Shown: piece after piece, positions 47,921 to 58,600 of the stretch
Layout: each line of letters opens with the position of its first letter
Numbering within the stretch: position 1 is the first letter of the stretch
Assembly: GCA_037954235.1 (NCBI GenBank)
Contig: JBBMOA010000007.1
Location: 22,327,457 to 22,391,456, forward strand
From: Aulostomus chinensis
Taxonomy: Eukaryota > Chordata > Actinopteri > Syngnathiformes > Aulostomidae
DNA: 64,000 nucleotides
Direction: 5' to 3'
Position numbers and translations under genes: made by a program
Notes under the pieces: model-generated
The model's database searches: none
Told to the model about the DNA's origin: nothing
Seen by the model: the letters and a program-made list of their open reading frames with translations, nothing else

Positions 47921-48402
47921 TCAGTACGACTTGAATTTGTATAATGAGTGTTTGATCATGAGGCGCACAGCCAGCTGCTGCTCCTCCTCTGTTCTAGCAT
48001 CGTCCCAGTGGTCGTCTTCTTCTTCTGCAGGATCATAGCTGTACAGTGGGATCAGCCTGTGGCGTAGCTCGTCCAGTCTAAAGAAAAACAGCCTAAATGA
48101 AATTATGGCAGAACACGACTGAGCTGAGCTGAAAAATGCTGTAAAAGAAAAAAAACAAACTTACCTCACTCTCCTCTTGATGTAAAAAACCTGCAGATAA
48201 ACAAAACAGCAAGCCTCAAATCAAATGGAGTCTTTCAAATCAAACAGTGAAGAATAAACAGGGGTGGGGGGAAAATTCTTACCATGGCCACCACACATCC
48301 GGTGAGTGTGAGTAGTACAAAAGGGATGAGAAGGTAGTAACCACGGAACGCTCCTACAGGGATTGTGGGTGAAGTATGGGGAGTTGTGTGGTTGAAATGC
48401 AT
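47921..48402 (-). CDS. Small single-pass membrane protein, SMIM29/C3orf18-like
   Basis: Three exons on the minus strand: 48402-48283, 48190-48165 (26 nt) and 48077-47921, with GT-AG junctions and a 303-nt frame (100 aa). It starts MHFNHTTPHTSP, has one membrane segment (YYLLIPFVLLTLTGCVVAM), then a basic stop-transfer FYIKRRVR and the motif [20 protein letters not shown]. Human SMIM29 has [23 protein letters not shown] and C3orf18 has a similar LRHQLMPMYNFDP after its membrane helix, so the family placement is firm; which paralogue this is remains open. The acidic stretch EEEDDHWDD and the end KHSLYKFKSY are not found in the human proteins I recall. ATG 48402 is the only in-frame Met before the helix. 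Molecular role unknown. An AATAAA lies at 47606-47601. Confidence 0.75.
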
Positions 48403-49460
48403 CACTGGCTGCTCACTCCCTCCTTCATACACCCGTCTGCTGTGTGCACCTCAGCTGACACCTTTGTGACACATTCAGTGCCGTGCCTTCGCTCTCATGT
48501 CCCTTGAAAGGCCACGTTGGGTTTCTCAATTCCCAGACCACTCCTGATTGTTGGTGCAGTCAACCTCTTCTCATACCTCAACCTGCTCAATAACATTCCT
48601 GAGTGAGGAGTGGATGCTATGGTCCCTGATACCTGGGTTGGATTGGACATATTATTCTTGTTTATTTTAGCACAAGACATTTCAGATTTTCCTCCCAAGT
48701 AAAATGGAACCTCATCAGTTCTCCAGAATACTTAGATACTGTACGGTAGCATAGTAGAATGAAGGCTTTCATAAGTGTCCAAATGTATCCAATGTGTTGT
48801 TGGCACTGATCACCAGGGTCACCTGTAATGCTGTCTTTCCTCCAGCAGAGGGCGTGTTCCTGGGAACAATGCAAGAGGAAGAAGGAAGTGAGGGAGGGAG
48901 GGACAGTGGGAGGGGTGAGAAAGTCTACTGGTCTAACCTGCTGAGGGAGGCGTCAGTCAAGCATTTACCTCATCCATGCAAGAGAGGACACCGCAGCTTC
49001 AATGGTAAGTTGTTTACATATATACTTCATGGCATTTGCAGTAAAAGCAAAATATAATGAATTATCTTTCATCATATTACTTAAGATACCTGCGATGTCT
49101 GTATTCATCTGAATAAAAGTTTTTGTGGTCTGACTGCGCTTCAGTAAAGCGCATGTAAATTACTGTCAAGACAAATAAACGTCATGATATGAGCTGTCAT
49201 ACAAGTGGGAGAAATGATCCCTCCGGTCTGTGGCGCAGGTGCTGGTGGCGCGCAGAGATCAGGTTCCTGTTCAGGTTTGAAAGCTTGTTAATTATTAGAC
49301 TAACGTAAACTCTCAGCTTCACTCCAGCCATAAAACTCCAGCATTAAGTCTCAGATACTAATAAAATGTTTTTTTTTTTCTTTTTCATTACTTCATTGTG
49401 TTTTCCAGAAGAGAGAAGCTACAACACCCTGAAGGAATTTTACATCTTTCCTAAAATGTC
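48403..49460. promoter_or_regulatory. Divergent intergenic region and pik3c2g 5' UTR
   Basis: Separates the small membrane-protein gene (minus) from pik3c2g (plus), so both promoters probably lie here. A likely pik3c2g 5' UTR exon ends at 49003 (CTTCAATG|gtaagt) and joins an acceptor ttttccag at 49401-49408, giving a leader 49409-49460. A CTCF-like CCAGCAGAGGGCGTG lies at 48842-48856. No TATA box stands out. Confidence 0.5.
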
Positions 49461-52400
49461 ATGGATCCTCCTGAAAGACGAACTGGAACACTCCAGAGAC
49501 AAAATGCGAACTCTGACCCTCCTCTGCCTCTGAGAGGGGACCTACATGGAGATCACATTTACCAAAGCATCGAAGACTGGCCTGAAACGCATCTGTGCCA
49601 GAGCCCTTTGGCCGGGTTATTATCCCCAGAATCCCAGCATAAACCCCCGGATCATCTCTGGGCAAATGGGAGTGAACTGACGGGAAATACTCACCAGCAG
49701 GTTCTATATGAGCCTCCTCCAGTCCCTGGTTCTTCTTGTCTTGCACCACACAGAGCCAGACTTCCAAGTGCGTGTTTGCCAGGTAGTCAAGGCCGGGTTC
49801 CCCCTCCTCTTCCTCCCAGGAGACACAGACCCCTCGGCAACATCAAGAAGCAATTTTCCTTTGACCTAAACGTGCCTGCTCCCAAAGTGAACCGTTCCAG
49901 GACAGAAGGACATAATCATGTGAGTGTGGTTTAATGTTTTCTGCCTCAGCTGAGACCAAAAGCTCTCTTATAATTAAATTAAATGCCTCACATTAAAGGT
50001 AGCAACATGAGAGAAAGTGTGATGTGTCTTTTCCACATCAGGACCCCTGGAGCATCGACCTGATAGACGTTCCACAAGGAACCACAAAGGAACTGGCTTC
50101 CTTTTGTGCCGCAACTTCCAAGTAAGAGATGTCGAACACTTAGTCACTCACATAAACAACATCTTGACATACAACTAAAAGAAATATAAAGTTTGAGAAA
50201 TTTGTGCCTCAAATTGTTAGATGTAAAATCACTTTAAATTTGTTATGTGGTTCCAATTTTTGTTTTCACTGCTATAGTAACCTGTTAGTCAGTGCTCTAC
50301 CATTTCATTGCGATATTTTTCTAAATGCACTGTTGAAGCCTTTTTGAATCATCAGAAACCCCGACTGCTTCCGTCCTGTGTCACTGAACTCCTATGAATA
50401 CACGGGTGTCAGTTTATTGGTCATTCCACTTTGTCTTTCACATCACGAACCGGGTTTGTTTCTACCGTCTCTGACAGCCTGATGTTACGCTACGAGCACA
50501 CGGATACAGCTCACAACACCGGGGTAGTGTGGGCCCGAGTGCTGCACATCAACCCCACGCTGCTGCAGCAGGTCAAGGTGACAGTCACTGTGTCCACTGA
50601 CCACACTCAACCGTGCCCCCTCCTCACCAAAGGTAAGACTTTACCACTATAGTACTGCAAAATACCGGAGAGGGTACGGGAGCGTACTGCATTCACATTG
50701 GAAAAATAAAGAATCTCTCTCTGTTTTTATGAAGCAATGAGTTAACAGGTTTTAGCAGATTTTTCTTATCTCAAGTGAATTCTTTCATATGAGAGTGAAA
50801 AGCTTGAATAAAGATGTGAAGTTGTTTGCATGCACAAGCTTATCTGAGGACACTGAGCGGAATGTTTGGACTCCTCCAGTGAACAGAACCGTGCAGAGCC
50901 TCATTGATGAGATCTTCCAGCTGCTGGATCTCACCGCCTGTGCCGGTGGGCATTACGTTCTCAAACTGTGTGACTCGGAGGAGTATCTCCAAAAGTAAGT
51001 TTGTCGCTGATTGATAACCGAGCTGATAGGGGTGTATTTGCTAATTCATGGCTTCATCCCTCATGAACCTTCCAGTGAGCAGCTGCTGGGGATGCATGAA
51101 ACCGTTCAACTCCACTGCAAGTTTAACCTCGTCGTTGCCGTTCGGCTGCTCGACATGAACGACCTCAAACACCACCTGCTCAGAGACGTATGTCAGTTCC
51201 TTGCTTTGCTTGTTTAAATAGAAATCATTGACTAAGAGGGAAGAAGGAGTGGCCCGTCTGCAGTCACAGCTTTGAGCCAGACCTGCTCCTGGCTCCTGCC
51301 CAGAATATTATTAACAAGGAATTGTAGCTGTAAAACCCCTGCCCTGAGGTGTCCTGTATACACACTCCATCATGGCTGCTGGCATTTAGGTGCAGGGGGG
51401 AGGCAGAGTAAAAGTGAACGTGATTGTCTCTGAGGTTTAAAGCTCTGTTACTCTACATGTCTTACATAAATATTTTTGAACAGTCCGTATTCTAACCTCC
51501 GTTTCCTCCCTGAGGGCGAGGATGACAGAGCGCCATGTGAACTCTACCAGTTCTTGCGTCCTGTCTATGTGTTCAACTCATGCAAGTAAGATAGCAATCA
51601 GTCTAACCTGACTTCAGCTGTTTGGAGGATCACGTGTCTGTTTGTGGAAAACATGGACGTACGGTAAAGGTAAAGGTGTTTTTCATCATCTCGCAGGTTG
51701 AGTCTAAGGGAGGTGCTGATATGTTACAGCAGAGAGGCCACAGAATTGATGAGAAATCAGGTCAGTTTGTTGGTTTGATTTACGTTACAAACAAATTCAG
51801 CAATATCAGTGAAGCAGCCCAGACAAAGTGACTCGGTAACTTTCCCATCGCCGCGTCTAGTCGGGGATGAACGCTAACGTTCTGGTGGATCTTGTTCGCG
51901 CCATCAGCGATCTGCTGTGTGGGCTCTCGTGTCAGGAGTTGGAGGACGCCATCGGCAGGCTCAACAGAATCAATCCTGTATTTCTGGTAGGAGCTCACAG
52001 AGACACATAAACAACATGATTTCCTGGTGTGACGTAACTGTGCACCACAGTAATGCACAGCTGGGGAAAACAAAAGCCCTGATCACCAATAAAAAGCTGT
52101 GTATCTTTCTACAGAGTCATGATGAGAAGTTTGAGTGTGAGAGTGGTGAGTAGCTTTCTCTGTTTTTGTTTCTTTTTTTTGTATTTTTGATATTTGCTAC
52201 ATTTTCAGACTTTTTGAGTAAAAAATTTTTGTAACGCTGAATTAGCATGGACGTGTCTTGATTTCAGATATATGATATACAGGATGGTTAATGATGCAAG
52301 GGAGAGAGAAAGAGGAATAATACAGAATACAATACAATAAATACAGAAATAGATTAAAAAGAAACTTAAGCTTGACTCATCTAGACTAGGCTTTGTTCAA

Positions 52401-52644
52401 AATAAATTCCTCACAAATTGCTACTGTAAGTGTTCACCGGGTTTACTCTCTGTTTTCTAGCTCTGATCATGCTCCACCAGTCACTACTAAAAGTGATGCA
52501 GACCTTTTTTGACAACTTCCACTCCGACTTTAGAGTTCAGGAGGTAACGGGCAACCTGCGAGCCTGCGATGTCGACCAAAACAATGAAATCTTGCAATTC
52601 ACCGTTGCTACTCTCTACAAACTACAACCCAACTGGATGACCAC
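49461..52644 (+). other. pik3c2g: pik3c2g exons 1-10: N-terminus, Ras-binding domain, linker helices
   Basis: Coding exons: 49461-49919, 50042-50121, 50478-50632, 50880-50994, 51076-51187, 51515-51585, 51697-51760, 51861-51986, 52115-52145, 52461-52644. Exon 1 encodes a proline-rich segment (VPPPLPPRRHRP) and FSFDLNVPAPKVNRS. Exons 3-5 form the Ras-binding domain: VVWARVLHINPTLL, then TVQSLIDEIFQLLD and GGHYVLKLCDSEEYLQ. Exons 6-10 are mostly helical linker. Exon 2 joins exon 3 as ATS-N-LMLRYEH by phase; exon 4 starts at 50880 after ctcctccag. Confidence 0.88.
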
Positions 52645-52652
52645 GTATGTTA

Positions 52653-52691
<39 letters not shown>

Positions 52692-55600
52692 AGTAAACAA
52701 ATGCTCCTGCAGGACACTGCAGGGGGGGAGTCGCTCACTCTTGGTTCTCTCTCATTTGTAGTTACGAATGCTTCTCTGTTTCCTGTAAATTGACGTACGG
52801 ACAAACGGAGATCTGCCCAAGCAGAGTTTCTGAGAACATAAGCACGGCTCTGTCATACAGGAACAAGATACTGTGTAACCGCAGGTGAGGACCTCACAGA
52901 GCCCCCAACCGTCACATTCAACTCCCAGTCCTTTGGTCGCTATGCATGAAGACTTCATTTGCAAAGACAAACACTCAAAATTCATTCATTTATATTCATG
53001 TGTTTATTTTAAGAATCTCTTTTCAAAGACTTTGGAAAATCAAGTCTTCACATTGTCATGGATGCTGGTGGTCATAAATGAAAGAATCAAAATCCAATAA
53101 ATGAGGGCTACAGTGAAAATGTCCGGCGAGAGCTGACAGATGAAGATGATGTGATGATGATATTGACAGACAGCTCTTTTGTCTTGGTTTTTTAAACATT
53201 GTAGGATGGTGTTCCCAGTTCCAGTGAATGAGCTTCCATATGAGTGCATGTTGACATTTAGCCTGATGGGCACCAAGCGAGGAAAGACCCCTGAGCTGTT
53301 GGGCTGGGCTGTTCTACCTCTTTACTCCAACAGGTATATAAAACATGAAATTCAAGGGTTTTGTAAATCATTTTTGAGTTCTTACATACAACGCTACAAC
53401 ATAATGAGTGTTGACAAACCAGTGTGTTTCTTCTCTTGGTCCAGGACTCTGGCAAGGGGGACCGTTCTGCTCAGTTTGTCTACGCTCACCCGGCTGTCCT
53501 CCCCTCCCTCTCCTGCTCTCTTTGACAGCCACAGACAAGCAATCAGTGTTATATTACAGGTCAGCGGCACCAGACAACTTGATGACCAAAGTACAAGTTA
53601 CATCCACAATAAAAAAAATGACATCACTCCTCCTGCTCTCGTTCTCCAGCTCGAGTTTCAAGATGAGTGTGAGTGGAAGTACCTGAGGCCGATCGCTCTC
53701 CCCGGGTCGCACGTATCCTCTCCCCCTTATGAGGAGCTGCAAAAGAAAACGTTCACTGTCTCAAAGAAGCACTGCCTCCGCTTGTGAGTATCAACACCCC
53801 AGCCATGGCCCCAGAAATGTTGGTGCTCATCATGAATGAAGCGAAATACAGTAATCAGTTAACTTTTAAGTTCCAGTGCTGCGGCTCATTGTTTGTTTCC
53901 CTAATGAAGACCTGCATTTTAATGAATAAGTCAAACACAATTATGGATTTAATTCATTAACACGCAAGGAATATCTGTTGTTGTCTCAGCCTAAAGAACT
54001 GTCAACAGAATGATGGCAAACACGACTGAGTTGTGTGTTTTCACACAGGTGACGTTCAGGATCCCAATACAATAACCTCCTTTTAGAAAGCATCACATCA
54101 AACAGAAAACAATATTATATTATTAATATAATTGTACAGAGGACAATTGTTGTCATAGCAATGGAAAATGCTGGATATGGTTATGACATCTGGTCTCCTT
54201 GTTCTGACAAAGAGTTTGTGAAGAGTATTTCACAGCGACTTGAGGAATGGGAAAGTCCATCATAGTGGCATCCTTGATCACATTCCTGAAATACTTCATC
54301 TCCTCCAGTCTATCAAACAACGAGAAGAATTTCCTCTGGAGTAAACGCCACTGTAGTTATAAAGAAAGCACCTACCTCCACCTGCTGCTGGGGGGAGCCC
54401 CCCGGTGGAATCCTGAGGACCTGACAGAAATCTACACTGTTCTGGAGAACTGGCCCATCCAGCTTCCTGAGGAGGCCCTCTTCCTGCTTAGCGACAGGTA
54501 TGTTTGCGTCCATCCATGATCTCAGGCATGATTCACGTCTCTAAACTATCTGGATGGAGTTTCTAGTCGTGTCTGCTGATTTGTCATCTCCAGTTTTCCT
54601 GATCAGACTGTGCGGAAGGCTGCAGTTCAGTATTTTGAAAAGACACCTGACGATGAGCTGGAGCAGTTTCTCCCCCAGCTGGTCCAGGTGAGCACACCAA
54701 CGTCATCAGTCACACACTGGCTCACCTTCACCCCGTCCTTACTGTGTCTTGGTCTGGGTTGACGTATCAGTACAGTGGCCTATGACTGGTTTGTATCATC
54801 ACATTTTGAATATATAAGTAGGTTCTTCAACGCTGGATCGCCATCTTGTCCTGCAGGCTCTGAAGAGTGAATGGCAGTTAGACGGACCTCTGGTGATGCT
54901 GCTGTTGGAGAGATCAGTGAGGAACGTACGGATCGCTCAGCAGCTCTACTGGTGAGCAGCACACTAACCGAGAGGTGTCAGGATATTCCAAGATGTGAGG
55001 AGTTAAAATTGCCATCAGGCTTTGCTTCCTGTCTGTAAAACAAAATTTTGGGCTAAAACAAACCTGTATAGAGTGAGAACAAATTTCCTGAATGTCTTTT
55101 CCCCTCAGTATGAGACTGTATCATTTCCTGTTTAACAGGCTGCTGAACGATGTTCACACTGACCCGTACTACCAGAGCTGGTTCAGGAAGGTTCAGGCTG
55201 CCTTGCGTCACTGCTGCGGCCGGGCCTTGAGGCAGGAGCTGGATAATGAAACCCGCCTGCTGTCGGTCCTCATGCAGGTGGCGGAGAAAGTTCGGACTTC
55301 TGAAAAGACACGGCGGCAGGTCTTCATCTTTCATCTACCCATGTATTCACTCACTCACTCACTGGCGTGTCATCCATTCATCATCAGTGCAGGTCAGATA
55401 TTTTTTTGATCTGTTATGCATCTTTTCCACAGGGTGTTCTGAACAAAGAGAAGGTGAAGATCGAGAACTTCTTCAAAGATGGAACTAGTTGTCGCCTACC
55501 ACTGGATGCTGCAGTGTGTGTGAAGGGAGTGAACTTGGATGTGAGACGATTGCTCATTACACCTCCACACACACTGAACTGAACCGTGTTATTTGTGTTT

Positions 55601-58600
55601 ATTCATTTGACATTTTATTTCCAGGCCTGTAAGTTCTACAACTCCAATACTGCTCCTCTGGGGATCTCATTCATCTGTGTTGACTCCATGGCCAAGGACA
55701 TCAGTGTTATCTGCAAGGTTGGTCGGAAAATTCGAATGATGCACAACGTGTATGTATTTTTCTTCTTTAAGGAGAAAACAAAGCTTCACAACTGCCTACA
55801 GCGACACGTGGGTTCTCTTGTCTGGTCATCGTAAGCTTTTTAGTGGAACATCTTCGTAACTCAGGTAAATGTCTTGATCAGACTGGCGATAACCTGCGTC
55901 AGGACATGGTGATGCTTCAGATCGTCCGTATGATGGACAGGGTGTGGCTCCAGGAGGGGCTGGACCTGCGAATGGTCACCTACAGGTGTCTTTCTACAGG
56001 CGGAGCTCAGGGTCAGTTGAATCAGCTTGTTTGTGGGTTTTTTGTTTTTTTTTTGGGGGGGGGGGGGTAAAGAAGAAGTATTTGGCTGTGGATTTTTAGT
56101 TCTGTAGTTGTGTGTGCTCGTCAGGCCTTGTAGAATTGGTACCAGAAGCTGTGACGCTGGGGAAGATTCAGCAGGAGTGGGGGCTAAGCGGAACCCTTCG
56201 AGAGGACACCCTTGAGAAGTGGTTCCACATGTGGAACAGAACAAAGGAGGACTATGAAAAGGTTAATAATAACTACAAAATCCTTAATACCTCACTGTCG
56301 TGGCTAAATTGATGTTCACATTTCTGTTTTCATGCTTTCAGGCTGTGATGAACTTCATCTACTCGTGTGCCGGTTGGTGTGTGGCCACCTTCATCCTCGG
56401 GATCTGTGACCGTCACAACGACAACATCATGTTGAAGCACAGCGGACACATGTTCCACATCGACTTCGGGAAGATCATGGGCAATACACAGAAGTTCGCA
56501 AACATTAACAGGTCAATAAAAGAAACAACATAAAGTTTTAAGAGTTCAGTTTTATCATCACGATACAACAAGATAAAGTATAAAAGCAAAATATGTAAAA
56601 CCATAATCCATTTTGTTTTGTTTTTTGTTTCTGGCAGGGACCGATCACCATTCATCTTTACGTCTGAGATGCAGCACTTCATCACAGGCGGGGGGCAGAA
56701 TCCTCAGCGCTTGCATCGCTTTGTGGAGATCTGCTGTGAAGCGTACAACATCATCAGAAAACGAGCCGCCTTGATACTCAGTCTGCTGGAACTTGTGAGA
56801 CCAACCACTGCGGTAAAAACCTGAGAAGAATTTCGCTCGAATTTTTCATTGATGTTGTGTGTTTCCAGATGATTAATGCGGGAATGCCTGAACTGAAGGA
56901 CACCAATGACCTGCTGTACGTCCAGCAAAACCTCAGACCTCATGACACAGACCTGGAGGCCACGTCCTACTTTACAAAGTAACAACAAAACACTGTTTTC
57001 CAGCTCAAATAATTCTTCAAAAAATATCCGTCATTTTTTCCCCTGCAGTTGTATTCATCTGATACGGCATGTCACCGTGCTGTATGGCTCGTGTCTATTG
57101 CAGGAAGATCAAGGAGAGCATCGACTGTGTTGCTGTCAAGATCAACTTCTTTACACACAGCATGGCTCAAGGGAAGAAGGCGTCAGTGAGGCGGGACGGC
57201 ATCCCCGCGCCCAGCACCAACATTCAAAAAGCTGTCATCCAGGGATACACCGTCAAGGGAAAAGATGCGGTGAGTGAGACTGCGTTTTTTTTTTTTTTTT
57301 TTTTTTTGTAAATCAACCAGAAAATATTCCCCTCGTTTTTCTGATGCGTCAGGGAGCTCAGACAGATCCAGGTGGCCCCTTTGGCTCTGTCTAGAAAAGT
57401 CACTCTGTGTTGCAAGATTTTATGTTGTCTTTTTCTTTTTAGATGTTAAATTTGGACAATGGCACAAGTCTTAGAAGTGTGTTGTATCGCCTGATTAAGA
57501 TGATTTTTGCAACCCAAATTGTTCTGCTTCCACCCTTTTTAGAGGATCCAGAGTCTCCTATTTGATCTAGATTTTGTGTCCAGCAAATTCTATCAGAATC
57601 CATCCGATAGTGTTTGAGATATCTTGCCAACAAACAGGCAAACGCTTGTGACCACACGTTACCTTCTTTGGTGGAGGTCAGTGTAAGTGTGCTCTTCTTT
57701 TTTTCTTCGTTGCAGCACCTGCCCCCAAAATGTCTGTGCACATCACTGCCAGAGAGCTTTATATTAGATCTTCATAACTAGAAAAGTTGGAGGGGGGGGA
57801 TTCACACAATATTTGTTCTGTGTCTGTTTGTGTGTGTGCGTGCGTGCGTGCGTGTGCGAGATGGGTCTGCTGTCATCGAGGCCCTCCTTGATATCAGTAC
57901 CGTGCTTAGAAAGCATTTTTTTCCCCCTGACTCCCTGGGGGTCAAGTAAACAGTGTTACAGCTGCCTGTTGACACTCCACTGCTCTTTGATCAGAAAAGG
58001 CTTCAGATGTCTGGTTAAACTGTTTGGAGGCGGAATGGAGCTCCCTGTCAGTCAGGGCAGAATATTCGCTCCGATTTCCTCTGTAGCAGAATCAGCAGAC
58101 ACAGCTTGGAAAATGGGTCTGGCTGTTCTGTAAATTCTCACTGTAAGCAGGTTGGAATTCTTAATTTTCATTGTTTCTCAATGGGGTTTTTTGGGGGGGG
58201 CACAATACAATCACCCATATTCTCTATATCCCATAGTTTTCCATTGAAATTGAACTGTTGCGAATCTTTTTCGAAGTACAAAGATCTTACATTGCACTGG
58301 GCGTGTCCAGCGGTACATGCAAACAAAAAACAAGCAGACACATCAGAAACTGTATAGATAAAGTATAAAAATAGTAAATGCATTTAAAAACAGGAGGATT
58401 GATGAGCAAGTTTAAAAACAGTATAAAGACAGCAGATTATTGCGATTTTAGGGATATTACTCAATATAATATTCACCTGCGTATTTCACATACCTGGAAT
58501 ACATTTTTGCGTATTCAGGGTATTTATTTAGTTGTTTTTTTTTTTTTTTTGTGGCTTATTTAAAGCATGGTTATTTGGCAGAGTTTGGTTCTTCAATGAT

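Noticed and set aside
50356..50405. Possible extra pik3c2g exon (KNPDCFRPVSLN...)
   Set aside because: No donor keeps frame with the next exon, while joining exon 2 directly to 50478 gives a continuous Ras-binding domain sequence.
50796..50879. Upstream acceptor for pik3c2g exon 4
   Set aside because: In-frame acceptor at 50795 lacks a pyrimidine tract; the site at 50878-50879 is stronger and gives the expected Ras-binding domain length.
55109..55138. Alternative acceptor cccctcag before pik3c2g exon 18
   Set aside because: Would insert ten residues (MRLYHFLFNR) and change the Trp of QLYW. The AG at 55137-55138 gives the family-typical QLYWLLND.
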